Assembly: GCA_900554675.1 (NCBI GenBank)
Contig: USIM01000030.1
Location: forward strand, 1-8,954
Reading direction: 5' to 3'
Length of the DNA: 8,954 nucleotides
Source: an uncultured Sutterella sp.
GTDB lineage: Bacteria; Pseudomonadota; Gammaproteobacteria; Burkholderiales; Burkholderiaceae_F
The notes under the pieces were generated by a model, which saw nothing but the letters and a program-made list of their open reading frames with translations, searched no databases and was not told where the DNA came from. The position numbers and the translations under genes were made by a program. Shown here in pieces: positions 1 to 6,144 of this stretch (position 1 is the first letter of the stretch; each line of letters begins with the position of its first letter).

Positions 1-75
1 AAATTAAATTTTCCTAGAAATTATTATGTATGAATAATAGTGCAAAAATCACACGACGAAATGAAATCTCTTTTC

Positions 76-81
76 TATAAT
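76..81 (+). promoter_or_regulatory. Candidate -10 box for the DcuC-type transporter
   Basis: A perfect TATAAT lies 47 bases before the transporter start codon, inside an AT-rich leader (1-128). No good -35 hexamer sits 16-18 bases upstream (positions 53-58 read ACGACG), so an activator or alternative recognition may be needed. I found no convincing FNR palindrome, although the gene family is typically anaerobically induced. The rest of 1-128 shows no other gene. Confidence 0.35.
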
Positions 82-128
82 TCTCCCTCATGATTGTCAA
101 AAAAAAGAATGTGAAAGGACTTTAGAAG

Positions 129-1382
129 ATGGTCTGGGTCGGTTTACTGATTGTGATTGGAACGTTCGCGTTAATTATCAAAAATTTCGAAACGCGAATG
201 ACGTTGTTTTTATCCGGCGCACTGATGGCCCTTTTGGGGGGCGACCTGGTGATGGCTGCCAATGCTTTTATTAAGCAATTTACCAATAGCGGTTTGGTAC
301 CGATTGTTTGTACGGTGATGGGTTTTTCGTATGTGATTCGTGTCACGAAATGCTCTGAACACTTGGTGGCCGTGGTCACGGGGTTGTTGACGCATGTGAA
401 ATTATTCGTTGTACCGGGCGCTGTCATCGTGACCTTCTTTTTGAATATTTCGTTGCCGTCTGCTGCCGGTGTTTCCGCGGCCGTTGGAACGCTTTTGATT
501 CCGATGTTGTTGGCCTTACGCGTTAAGCCCGTGATGGCCGGCAGTGCCGTTTTCTTGGGGACCTGGGGTTCGGTCATTTCCCCAGGGTTTATGTTTAATC
601 CTCTAGTCGCTGATATGGCAAAGACGGATGTGATGACCGTGATTGCAGCGATTGCTCCTGCCGTTCTTTGTGGTTTGGCAGTGGCGGTTGCAATCTTGGC
701 CATCACATCTCTTTTTTTGAAAGAAGGGGTGGGTACGTCTCCCCTGAATTTGCAAAGTGCTTTGCCCGAGGATTTTAAGATTAATGGACTTTACGCTATC
801 GTTCCCGTAGTTCCGCTTTTATTGTTGGTGTTGGGCTCTAAGCAAGTGGGAATCTTGCCTTACATCACGGTGCCACAATCCATGATTATCGGTGTGGTTT
901 TAGCGATTGTGGTGACGCGTTCTTCGCCGGGTCAAACGACAAAGGAATTTTTCCGTGGTGCCGGTGACAGTTTCTGCGAAGTGATTGGTTTGATGGCATG
1001 CGCCGCTATGTTCTGTGCAGGGATGGAGCAAATCGGTTTGACGGGTGCGCTCTTAGATGCCATGAAAAATTCCACGTCGGCCACGCAAGTAGCCGCTACG
1101 GCCGGTCCCTTCTTGATGTCCGTGGTATCGGGTTCGGGTAATGCTGCGTCGCTGGCCTTTATTGGAACCGTGGTGCCGCATGCACCTGAATTCGGTTACA
1201 GCATTACGGAATTGGGTGGTGTGGCGCAAGTCTCGGCCGCGTTGGGTCGCACGATGTCGCCTGTGGCAGCAAGCGCCATTATTTGTGCTCGATTGGCCGG
1301 TGTCAATCCGATGTCGATGGCTAAACGCAATGCACTGCCCACCATCGCAGCCGCAACAACGATTTCGCTTTTGTTGTTGTAA
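129..1382 (+). CDS. dcuC: DcuC-family anaerobic C4-dicarboxylate transporter
   Basis: This is a 417-residue, highly hydrophobic inner-membrane protein with about ten or more membrane segments. Its C-terminal half carries the two landmarks I recall from DcuC carriers: SGSGNA at residues 334-339 (TGSGNA in E. coli DcuC) and ALGRTMSP at 371-378 (NLGRTLSP in E. coli). DcuC carriers export succinate or exchange it for fumarate, malate or aspartate during anaerobic growth. At 417 residues it is somewhat shorter than E. coli DcuC (about 460), mostly in the N-terminal half. The ATG at 129 is preceded by AAAGGA at 115-119 with about ten bases of spacing. It appears monocistronic, with a leader promoter candidate and a strong terminator after the stop. 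The family is secure; the exact substrate is inferred, and the symbol denotes family membership. Confidence 0.8.
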   Translation: MVWVGLLIVIGTFALIIKNFETRMTLFLSGALMALLGGDLVMAANAFIKQFTNSGLVPIVCTVMGFSYVIRVTKCSEHLVAVVTGLLTHVKLFVVPGAVIVTFFLNISLPSAAGVSAAVGTLLIPMLLALRVKPVMAGSAVFLGTWGSVISPGFMFNPLVADMAKTDVMTVIAAIAPAVLCGLAVAVAILAITSLFLKEGVGTSPLNLQSALPEDFKINGLYAIVPVVPLLLLVLGSKQVGILPYITVPQSMIIGVVLAIVVTRSSPGQTTKEFFRGAGDSFCEVIGLMACAAMFCAGMEQIGLTGALLDAMKNSTSATQVAATAGPFLMSVVSGSGNAASLAFIGTVVPHAPEFGYSITELGGVAQVSAALGRTMSPVAASAIICARLAGVNPMSMAKRNALPTIAAATTISLLLL

Positions 1383-1403
1383 GAGAAAAAGTTTCGAGAG
1401 AGT

Positions 1404-1462
1404 AGAGAGTGCCGCCATTGCTTCTCGTTTGGGAGCAATAGCGGCATTCTTTTCTATTTTTT
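1404..1462 (+). terminator. Rho-independent terminator after the DcuC-type gene
   Basis: Two 14-base arms (1409-1422 and 1434-1447) pair with one G-U and one C-A mismatch in the plus-strand transcript. Outer pairs extend the stem to 1404/1452. A T-rich stretch follows (1449-1462). The end of the converging phosphoribosyltransferase gene (stop at 1454-1456) overlaps the T-tract. Minus-strand transcripts can form the same stem, where the C-A mismatch becomes G-U, but their T-run comes only about 15 bases later. It therefore works best for the plus strand. Confidence 0.75.
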
Positions 1463-2053
1463 GAGTTCTTCCATTTCTCTGAGCGTATGAATCGGCGTAA
1501 AGGTACCGTCATCGTTGGCTCTAAAGACATAGTGTTCTTTCAAGTAAATCAAGTCAGGGCGACCGACGCTTTCAAGTTCGGCCAAAATGGCAGCGCGAGC
1601 AACCACTTTTGCGCCTGCGGCCGTTGCCAATTCTTCAATGGCTTTCAGTGATTCGCCCGTGGCAAAGACGTCATCAATCAAAGCGACGCGTTTGCCCTTA
1701 ATACGCTCAGCGTCGGCACCATCGAGCCACAAGGTTTGCTCTTTTTGTGTCGTGACAGAGTGCAAGGTATGAGAGAGCGCATTTTGCATGTAGGGCTTGT
1801 AGCTTTTGCGAGCAACGATGAAGTCTTTCATGCCCATGATGCGACTCATTTCATAGGTAAGAATGATGCCTTTGGCTTCAGCCGTCATCAAAAGGTCAAC
1901 TTCGGGCAAACGTTTGACAAGTTCGGGCGCTGCAGCTTGAACTAACTCGGTGTCGGATAACACCACAAAACTGGCCAGTGCCAACTTGTCTGCGACGCGA
2001 ACATAAGGCAATTTGCGCTTAATGCCTAATAATTCAAAGTCAAAGTACTTCAT
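1454..2053 (-). CDS. Purine-type phosphoribosyltransferase (adenine/xanthine PRT-like)
   Basis: This 199-residue type I phosphoribosyltransferase has the PRPP-binding signature VALIDDVFATGES at residues 123-135, with the paired acidic residues D127 and D128. Two further features, EAKGI at 59-63 and ARKSYKP at 81-87, resemble the base-side loops of adenine and xanthine phosphoribosyltransferases. The expected cytoplasmic reaction joins a purine base to PRPP, giving the nucleotide and pyrophosphate. The ATG at 2053 has a GAGGGAG ribosome site at 2064-2070 with ten bases of spacing. A TATTAT at 2079-2084 (minus strand) could be a -10 box but lacks a good -35. The gene is divergent from the NrdD-like mini-gene and lies near adenosine deaminase-like and purM genes, which supports purine salvage. 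It could be called apt, but base specificity cannot be read from the sequence. Confidence 0.8.
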   Translation of the reverse strand: MKYFDFELLGIKRKLPYVRVADKLALASFVVLSDTELVQAAAPELVKRLPEVDLLMTAEAKGIILTYEMSRIMGMKDFIVARKSYKPYMQNALSHTLHSVTTQKEQTLWLDGADAERIKGKRVALIDDVFATGESLKAIEELATAAGAKVVARAAILAELESVGRPDLIYLKEHYVFRANDDGTFTPIHTLREMEELKK

Positions 2054-2144
2054 TGTCAGAATACTCCCTCAAAAACCAATAATAGGAACAGCCTCAATTG
2101 TAACGAAAGATCGTCTGATTCGTTGTTTTTGTTTTTAACTATGG

Positions 2145-2160
2145 TGCCTATATATTTAGT
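2145..2160 (+). promoter_or_regulatory. Possible upstream NrdR box (weaker copy)
   Basis: These 16 bases match the NrdR box consensus as I recall it (acaCwAtATaTwGtgt) at about 11 positions, with a CTATATAT core. NrdR normally binds two boxes about three helical turns apart. This copy begins 34 bases before the stronger box at 2179, slightly more than the usual 31-32. The AT-rich core makes chance resemblance easy, so this copy is tentative. Confidence 0.35.
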
Positions 2161-2178
2161 ACAAAAGGTACAACAGGT

Positions 2179-2194
2179 GGTCAATATATTGTGT
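2179..2194 (+). promoter_or_regulatory. NrdR-box-like operator upstream of the NrdD-like mini-gene
   Basis: The 16-mer GGTCAATATATTGTGT matches the recalled NrdR consensus at 13 of 16 positions, including the full palindromic core CAATATATTG. NrdR is the zinc/ATP-cone repressor of ribonucleotide reductase genes. The box overlaps the start of the predicted extended -10 element (2192-2200), so binding would block transcription of the mini-gene. It also lies upstream of the divergent phosphoribosyltransferase gene. The link to a ribonucleotide reductase-type gene strengthens the call. Binding itself is inferred. Confidence 0.55.
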
Positions 2195-2200
2195 TATATT
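2192..2200 (+). promoter_or_regulatory. Extended -10 promoter for the NrdD-like mini-gene
   Basis: TGTTATATT fits the extended -10 form (TG, one base, then TATATT at 2195-2200). There is no recognisable -35 at 2172-2177 (AACAGG), which is tolerable for an extended -10 promoter. The predicted start near 2207 leaves a leader of about 23 bases before the ATG at 2230. Confidence 0.4.
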
Positions 2201-2216
2201 GAAAATCACATTCGAA

Positions 2217-2222
2217 AAGGAG
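2217..2222 (+). promoter_or_regulatory. Shine-Dalgarno that sets the mini-gene start
   Basis: AAGGAG ends one base before an ATG at 2224 and seven bases before a second in-frame ATG at 2230. The spacing favours 2230 as the start. The upstream ATG would be too close to be used. Confidence 0.7.
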
Positions 2223-2229
2223 AATGAAA

Positions 2230-2403
2230 ATGGACGAAAAGATTCAATTAAAAGACAGCGAACGTCAACCCTGTGAAGTGTGGACCCGAGTGATGGGTTA
2301 CCATCGTCCGGTTTCGTCTTTCAATGTGGGTAAGAAGGGTGAATTTGCTGAGCGTAAGTGCTTTGAAGAAAAGAAGTGCCACTTAGATGAGCCCACCAAA
2401 TAA
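2230..2403 (+). CDS. Stand-alone NrdD-type glycyl-radical domain protein (57 aa)
   Basis: This 57-residue protein consists almost entirely of the segment that ends anaerobic (class III) ribonucleotide reductases. It has CEVWTRVMGYHRPV at residues 15-28, then F31-N-x-G-K35 and E38-F-x-x-R42. In NrdD the glycine of RVxGY carries the radical that starts ribonucleotide reduction; here that would be G23. The cysteines are C15, C44 and C50. The four-cysteine zinc site and catalytic barrel of full NrdD are absent. It is not an obvious remnant: it has its own Shine-Dalgarno, a likely promoter, an NrdR-like box and a terminator, and I see no coding sequence joined to it upstream. Similar mini-proteins exist in databases under the NrdD name (from memory). 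A role as a spare radical domain, like GrcA for pyruvate formate-lyase, is inference. The homology is fairly secure; the function is unknown. Confidence 0.8.
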   Translation: MDEKIQLKDSERQPCEVWTRVMGYHRPVSSFNVGKKGEFAERKCFEEKKCHLDEPTK

Positions 2404-2409
2404 CAAAAA

Positions 2410-2440
2410 GAGGATCGAAAATTCGATCCTCAATTTGTTT
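2410..2440 (+). terminator. Bidirectional terminator between the mini-gene and the deaminase gene
   Basis: GAGGATCGAA (2410-2419) pairs perfectly with TTCGATCCTC (2422-2431). The innermost pair must open to give a four-base loop. On the plus strand AATTTGTTTT follows; on the minus strand CTTTTTGTT follows. It sits between two converging stops (2403 and 2453), so it can end both transcripts. Confidence 0.85.
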
Positions 2441-2452
2441 TAACACCTGCGC

Positions 2453-3547
2453 TTAAGCGGGGAATTTTTTGACCAATTCGTCAAATTCTTCACTCCATTC
2501 TTTCTTCCACTTTTCTTTCGTTGCTTCATCAATCCAAGCGCCATCAATGCCGTTTAACATAAAGCCCTTGAGTTGATCGAGGGAGAAATTCAAGAAGTTG
2601 TACATCAACATCCACGTTTGCGTTGCATTGACGTGGTGCATCGTGGGATCGTCCGTATTGGGATGGACACGAAGACCCATTTCAACCATCTTTCGAATCG
2701 GTTGCTTAATCGCCCATTCTTCATCGGTAAACGTGCGCAAGTAGTAAGAGTTTGTCGGCACGACCGTAAAGATAAAGTTACGATCTTTGGCGATTTGAAC
2801 AAGTTCAGGATTATCAATAATCGTGTAGCAGTGATCCAAGCGATCTGCCTTTAAAAGATCCATAGCGGTTTCGACGTTGCGCCAGTGGCAGCCGAATTCA
2901 CCGGCGTGAATCGGGATCTTAAAGCCCGCGTCCTTGGCCATCATAAAGGCCTTCCAGAAGTTTTCCGGTTCATGATCGTTTTCGCGATAGTCAATACCCA
3001 AACCGATGGTTTCAGGCGCACGATGCGCAATCATTTCACGCACCAACTCAACTGCGAACTCAGGCTCTGCTTCGCGGTCAATGGAAGGAATTAAGCGGCC
3101 GATAACACCGAAATCTTTTTCACCTTGATGAATGCCTTCGATGATGGCTGCTTGAGCTGATTCGAAGCTATAGTGACGGGCCAAACCCGTGTAGTTCCAG
3201 AAAAATTCCGTGTAACGAATACCGTGCTTTTTACAATCTTGGAGGTATTCGTAGGTAATGCGCGTGAGCATTTCGGGTTTAATCAAAATGTGCTCTTCTA
3301 AAGCACGGAAAATGCGCAAAACCCCCACCGGTTTATCGCCACGCGTAAAGAAGCCGTCAATTTCTTCTTGGCTAACAGGAGCGCCGGACGCTTTAACGAG
3401 GTCTTCAAAAGTGGCTTTTTGGGTGGTGCCCAATAAATGGCAATGCAATTCCGTCTTAGGAATAGCAGAGAAAAAGTCCATGTGTGCTTGCGTCATCGGA
3501 CGAGCAAAGGGAGAATCAGGAACAAAGGCAGGATTGTCTTTACGCAT
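2453..3547 (-). CDS. Adenosine deaminase-family purine deaminase
   Basis: The 364-residue cytoplasmic TIM-barrel metal hydrolase shows every catalytic landmark of the adenosine deaminase family: H35-x-H37 in TELHCHLLGT, H214-A-G-E217 for metal and proton transfer, H239 in RLDHCYTI, and D299-D300 in HPNTDDP. Family members hydrolyse the 6-amino group of adenosine, adenine or related substrates and release ammonia. The RLDH segment resembles adenine deaminase-type members more than the RIGHG of classical adenosine deaminase, so the substrate is uncertain. The reading frame stays open upstream to 3640, but the ATG at 3547 has a GGAG site (3557-3560) nine bases away and leads straight into the conserved N-terminus, so I chose it. 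It lies 77 bases after purM on the same strand, with a hairpin between them, and may be cotranscribed with purM. Confidence 0.85.
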   Translation of the reverse strand: MRKDNPAFVPDSPFARPMTQAHMDFFSAIPKTELHCHLLGTTQKATFEDLVKASGAPVSQEEIDGFFTRGDKPVGVLRIFRALEEHILIKPEMLTRITYEYLQDCKKHGIRYTEFFWNYTGLARHYSFESAQAAIIEGIHQGEKDFGVIGRLIPSIDREAEPEFAVELVREMIAHRAPETIGLGIDYRENDHEPENFWKAFMMAKDAGFKIPIHAGEFGCHWRNVETAMDLLKADRLDHCYTIIDNPELVQIAKDRNFIFTVVPTNSYYLRTFTDEEWAIKQPIRKMVEMGLRVHPNTDDPTMHHVNATQTWMLMYNFLNFSLDQLKGFMLNGIDGAWIDEATKEKWKKEWSEEFDELVKKFPA

Positions 3548-3570
3548 TGCGAATAACTCCAAAATGGCAA

Positions 3571-3596
3571 TAGGCGAAATATTGCTATTTCGCCTA
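3571..3596 (-). repeat. Perfect 11-bp hairpin between purM and the deaminase gene
   Basis: TAGGCGAAATA (3571-3581) and TATTTCGCCTA (3586-3596) are exact reverse complements around a four-base loop. On the minus strand it comes 28 bases after the purM stop and 10 bases before the deaminase Shine-Dalgarno. The bases after it (TTGCCATTTT) are only moderately U-rich, so it may be a weak terminator or attenuator, or an mRNA-stabilising structure that uncouples expression of the two genes. Confidence 0.7.
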
Positions 3597-3624
3597 CTGT
3601 GATAGAACTTCTCTAGTGTGTTAA

Positions 3625-4653
3625 TTAAATAACCACACAACCGGGCTCTTGGTCTTTACGCGTGACGATTTCGCCCAAGCGGAAGACCTTTTCACCTTCG
3701 GCTTCGAAAGCCTTGATAGCGGCATCGGCTTCTTCAGCAGACACGATCACGACCATGCCGATACCGTTGTTAAACACACCGGGCATTTCGTGAGAATCGA
3801 TGTTGCCGGCTTCTTGCAACCAGTCAAAGACGGCCGGACGCGTCCAGCTGTCAGCGTGAATGACGGCTTGCGTGTTTTCAGGAAGAATACGGGGCACGTT
3901 TTCGATCAAACCGCCACCCGTGATGTGGGCCATGCCCTTGATCTTGACGCTCTTCATAACGTTGAGCACTTGCTTGACGTAAATGCGCGTCGGTTCCATC
4001 ACGCAATCGGCCAACGTACGACCATCCAAGGGCATATCCCAAGAAGTGTTCGTCACTTCAACGACCTTGCGGATCAAAGAGAAACCGTTAGAGTGCGGGC
4101 CAGAAGAGGCCAAACCTAAAACAACGTCACCGGCAGCAATGGACTTGCCGTCAATGGCTTCATCTTTTTCAACGATACCGACAGCGAAACCGGCGAGGTC
4201 ATATTCGCCTTCGGGGTACATACCCGGCATTTCAGCCGTTTCACCACCGATCAAAGCGCAACCGGCTAATTCGCAGCCGTGAGCAACACCGCCCACCACG
4301 CGTTCAGCAACGTCAACGTCGAGCTTACCGCAGGCGAAGTAATCTAAGAAGAATAAGCTCTTGGCACCTTGCACCAAGATGTCGTTGACGCTCATGCCGA
4401 CCAAGTCTTGACCGACCGTGTCGTGGCGACCCAACGTGAAGGCCAACTTCAATTTCGTACCCACGCCGTCCGTACCGGTCACAAGAACAGGGTTCTTGTA
4501 TTCTTTGGAGATTTCAAACATAGCGCCGAAACCACCGACACTGGCCAAAACGCCCGGAATAAGCGTCTTCTTAGCCAAAGGCTTGATTCGATCAACGAGT
4601 TCGTCGCCAGCATCAATATCAACACCGGCAGCAGCGTAAGAAAGTTGCGTCAT
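3625..4653 (-). CDS. purM: Phosphoribosylformylglycinamidine cyclo-ligase (AIR synthetase)
   Basis: PurM closes the imidazole ring in step five of purine synthesis, converting formylglycinamidine ribonucleotide plus ATP to aminoimidazole ribonucleotide in the cytoplasm. The 342-residue protein is the normal family length. Landmarks in order are the N-terminal [20 protein letters not shown] (5-24), the ATP-site loop GTDGVGTK (60-67), DLVGMSVND (83-91), [12 protein letters not shown] (135-146), [24 protein letters not shown] and FNNGIGM. The frame is open to 4713, but the ATG at 4653 matches the E. coli PurM start region and has GGGGAT (4664-4669) about ten bases upstream. It is divergent from hda across 104 bases and probably leads into the deaminase gene downstream. 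A TTGACA lies on its strand upstream but without a matching -10. Confidence 0.96.
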   Translation of the reverse strand: MTQLSYAAAGVDIDAGDELVDRIKPLAKKTLIPGVLASVGGFGAMFEISKEYKNPVLVTGTDGVGTKLKLAFTLGRHDTVGQDLVGMSVNDILVQGAKSLFFLDYFACGKLDVDVAERVVGGVAHGCELAGCALIGGETAEMPGMYPEGEYDLAGFAVGIVEKDEAIDGKSIAAGDVVLGLASSGPHSNGFSLIRKVVEVTNTSWDMPLDGRTLADCVMEPTRIYVKQVLNVMKSVKIKGMAHITGGGLIENVPRILPENTQAVIHADSWTRPAVFDWLQEAGNIDSHEMPGVFNNGIGMVVIVSAEEADAAIKAFEAEGEKVFRLGEIVTRKDQEPGCVVI

Positions 4654-4694
4654 AGCAGGATAAATCCCCAAAAAAATTAAATGTGGCGGTACAC

Positions 4695-4722
4695 TTGCGT
4701 ATCCGTCTGTCAATCTTATTAT
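4695..4722 (+). promoter_or_regulatory. Candidate sigma70 promoter for the hda operon
   Basis: TTGCGT (4695-4700), a 16-base spacer, then TATTAT (4717-4722). This would start transcription near 4729 and drive hda and the genes behind it. It lies in the intergenic region divergent from purM. Matches are fair (three of six and five of six). Confidence 0.45.
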
Positions 4723-4757
4723 TTTACCAAGGCTTAAGGCTTTTTAGTAACAAAGAG

Positions 4758-5399
4758 ATGCTGTTTGAACAACTTCCCCTTGATATTGCTATTGATCCTG
4801 CACCGACATTAGAGAATTTTGTCGTCGGTGAGAATGCGCCTGCTTTGAATTGTTTAAAACAAATGAGCGAGGTGGCAGAGCCTCAATTGGTTTACCTTTG
4901 GGGGCCCGAAGGTGTAGGAAAGACCCATTTGGCACAAGCCATGGGATTGATTGACTACGGCGTTCCCTTCTTTTCACCCGATCGGGTTCGCTACGCTGTT
5001 GACGAAGTCGATACGCTGTCTGAAAACGGTCTTGATCTTTTATTTGCGCTCATCAATGAAATCCGCGTGCATCCCGGTACCACGCTTGTGATGACGGGAA
5101 GAAAGTCTCCGGCAGAAAAGTTTGTTCGCGAAGATATTTTGACTCGCTTGACTTGGGGCGCAGTTTTCCAAATTAAACCTTTAAAAGGGGAAATGTGGGA
5201 AGTGCTGATGGCGCAGGCCATGGCTCGCGGCATTGTGGTGACGCCCGAAGCGCAAAAGTGGATGCAAACCTATTTGCCTCGAGACATTAAAACGCTTTCT
5301 CGCCTGTTATCCCAAATGGATCGTGAATTGTTGGCCTTAAAGAAAAATGCCATCACGGTACCGGAACTTAAAAAGTGGTTAGATAAGCAAACCCTTTAA
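4758..5399 (+). CDS. hda: Hda, DnaA-homologous regulator of replication initiation
   Basis: Hda binds the DNA-loaded sliding clamp and stimulates hydrolysis of DnaA-bound ATP, preventing repeated initiation. This 213-residue protein is a DnaA-like AAA+ module without a DNA-binding domain. The N-terminal Q5-LPLD fits a clamp-binding motif. Walker A is GPEGVGKT (49-56), a Walker B-like segment is AVDEVD (80-85), sensor I is near T113-G114, the arginine-finger segment is LTRLTWG with R130, and a sensor II-like arginine is R175 in LPRDIKTL. LTRLTWG followed by PL closely parallels E. coli Hda. The frame is open back to 4683, but those residues are unlike Hda and the ATG at 4758 gives the expected N-terminus. 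Its Shine-Dalgarno is weak (AAAGAG abuts the ATG). It heads a likely operon, with the next gene starting 13 bases after its stop. Confidence 0.88.
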   Translation: MLFEQLPLDIAIDPAPTLENFVVGENAPALNCLKQMSEVAEPQLVYLWGPEGVGKTHLAQAMGLIDYGVPFFSPDRVRYAVDEVDTLSENGLDLLFALINEIRVHPGTTLVMTGRKSPAEKFVREDILTRLTWGAVFQIKPLKGEMWEVLMAQAMARGIVVTPEAQKWMQTYLPRDIKTLSRLLSQMDRELLALKKNAITVPELKKWLDKQTL

Positions 5400-5412
5400 T
5401 TGCGGGGTAATT

Positions 5413-6096
5413 ATGAAACTCGCCGTATTTGATCTGGATGGAACGCTTTTGTCGGTCGATGCCGGTGTGCAATGGATTGAGTATTTGGCTAAGCACAGTG
5501 GCGTTGATATGCGTGGTGAAGTCGCTCAATGTCATCAGTTCTTGGCGGATTATCGGGCCGGAAACTTTGATGTTGAAGCCTTCATGGCCTATCACATGAC
5601 AATTTTGTCGCGTTTTCCTCGTCAGTTTCTTCTTTGGATTCGCGAAAACTTTCTCAACGACATCATTTTCCCCAAAATCACATCATCCGCTCTGGGGCTC
5701 GTTTCCGCCATGAAGGCCGACGGCTATACGTTGGTGATGGCCACAGGAACACAGCGTTTTATTAGTGCATCCATTGCTGAACGTTTTGGGATTGAGCATG
5801 TTTTAGCCACAACGCCCCTTTTAACGGCTGAAGGTGAATTCTCCGGTCAGCACTTGGGAGACTATTGCTACGGCGCGAGCAAAATTGATCGATTGACGGA
5901 CTTTTTGACGTCAAAAGGGGAGCAAGTTGAGAACTTGGAACATCTTGTTTTCTATACGGATTCCATAACTGACCTTCCCTTGATACAATTCGTAGAAAAA
6001 TTTAACGGTCATGTGGTTGCAACCAATCCGGATCCTCGACTAAAAGAACTAGCAGAAAAACGAGGTTGGTCTGTTATCGAGCTCTTTGCACGATAA
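5413..6096 (+). CDS. HAD-IB family phosphatase (SerB-like)
   Basis: This 227-residue haloacid dehalogenase-superfamily hydrolase has all four motifs: nucleophile motif D7-L-D9-G-T-L, motif II threonine T111 in MATGT, lysine K157 in GASKIDRL, and acidic motif IV D183-S-I-T-D187. The insertion after motif I (about residues 16-90) is the helical C1 cap typical of the IB group, which includes phosphoserine phosphatases and PgpC-like lipid phosphatases. The likely reaction is removal of phosphate from a small molecule by way of an aspartyl-phosphate. The ATG at 5413 is preceded by GGGG at 5404-5407. In Burkholderiales a gene of this type often sits between hda and pcnB (from memory), and it does so here. 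The substrate is unknown; it could be annotated serB-like, but I would not assign serine synthesis without testing. Confidence 0.85.
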   Translation: MKLAVFDLDGTLLSVDAGVQWIEYLAKHSGVDMRGEVAQCHQFLADYRAGNFDVEAFMAYHMTILSRFPRQFLLWIRENFLNDIIFPKITSSALGLVSAMKADGYTLVMATGTQRFISASIAERFGIEHVLATTPLLTAEGEFSGQHLGDYCYGASKIDRLTDFLTSKGEQVENLEHLVFYTDSITDLPLIQFVEKFNGHVVATNPDPRLKELAEKRGWSVIELFAR

Positions 6097-6144
6097 AGAA
6101 ACAGACGCTTTTTCGGAGGGCGGCCCTGGAAGGACTTTTCTTAA

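Noticed and set aside
20..38. Short inverted repeat ATTATT/AATAAT in the transporter leader as an operator
   Set aside because: Six-base arms made only of A and T in an AT-rich leader are expected by chance, and they match no regulator motif I know.
122..706. 194-codon open frame on the minus strand inside the transporter gene
   Set aside because: It is antisense to a clearly conserved DcuC-type frame, has biased Ala/Thr composition typical of a shadow frame and matches no family I recognise.
2224..2229. Earlier in-frame ATG for the mini-gene
   Set aside because: It lies one base after the Shine-Dalgarno AAGGAG, too close for initiation. The ATG at 2230 has proper spacing.
3548..3640. N-terminal extension of the deaminase frame
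   Set aside because: It would include the hairpin and the end of purM; the ATG at 3547 has a well-placed Shine-Dalgarno.
4708..4713. Minus-strand TTGACA as a purM promoter
   Set aside because: No -10-like hexamer lies 15-18 bases downstream. A TTTAAT further on (4676-4681) is 26 bases away, too far to pair with it.
4683..4757. N-terminal extension of hda to an upstream in-frame ATG
   Set aside because: The 25 extra residues are unlike Hda N-termini and overlap the candidate promoter; the clamp-binding motif sits properly at the N-terminus from 4758.
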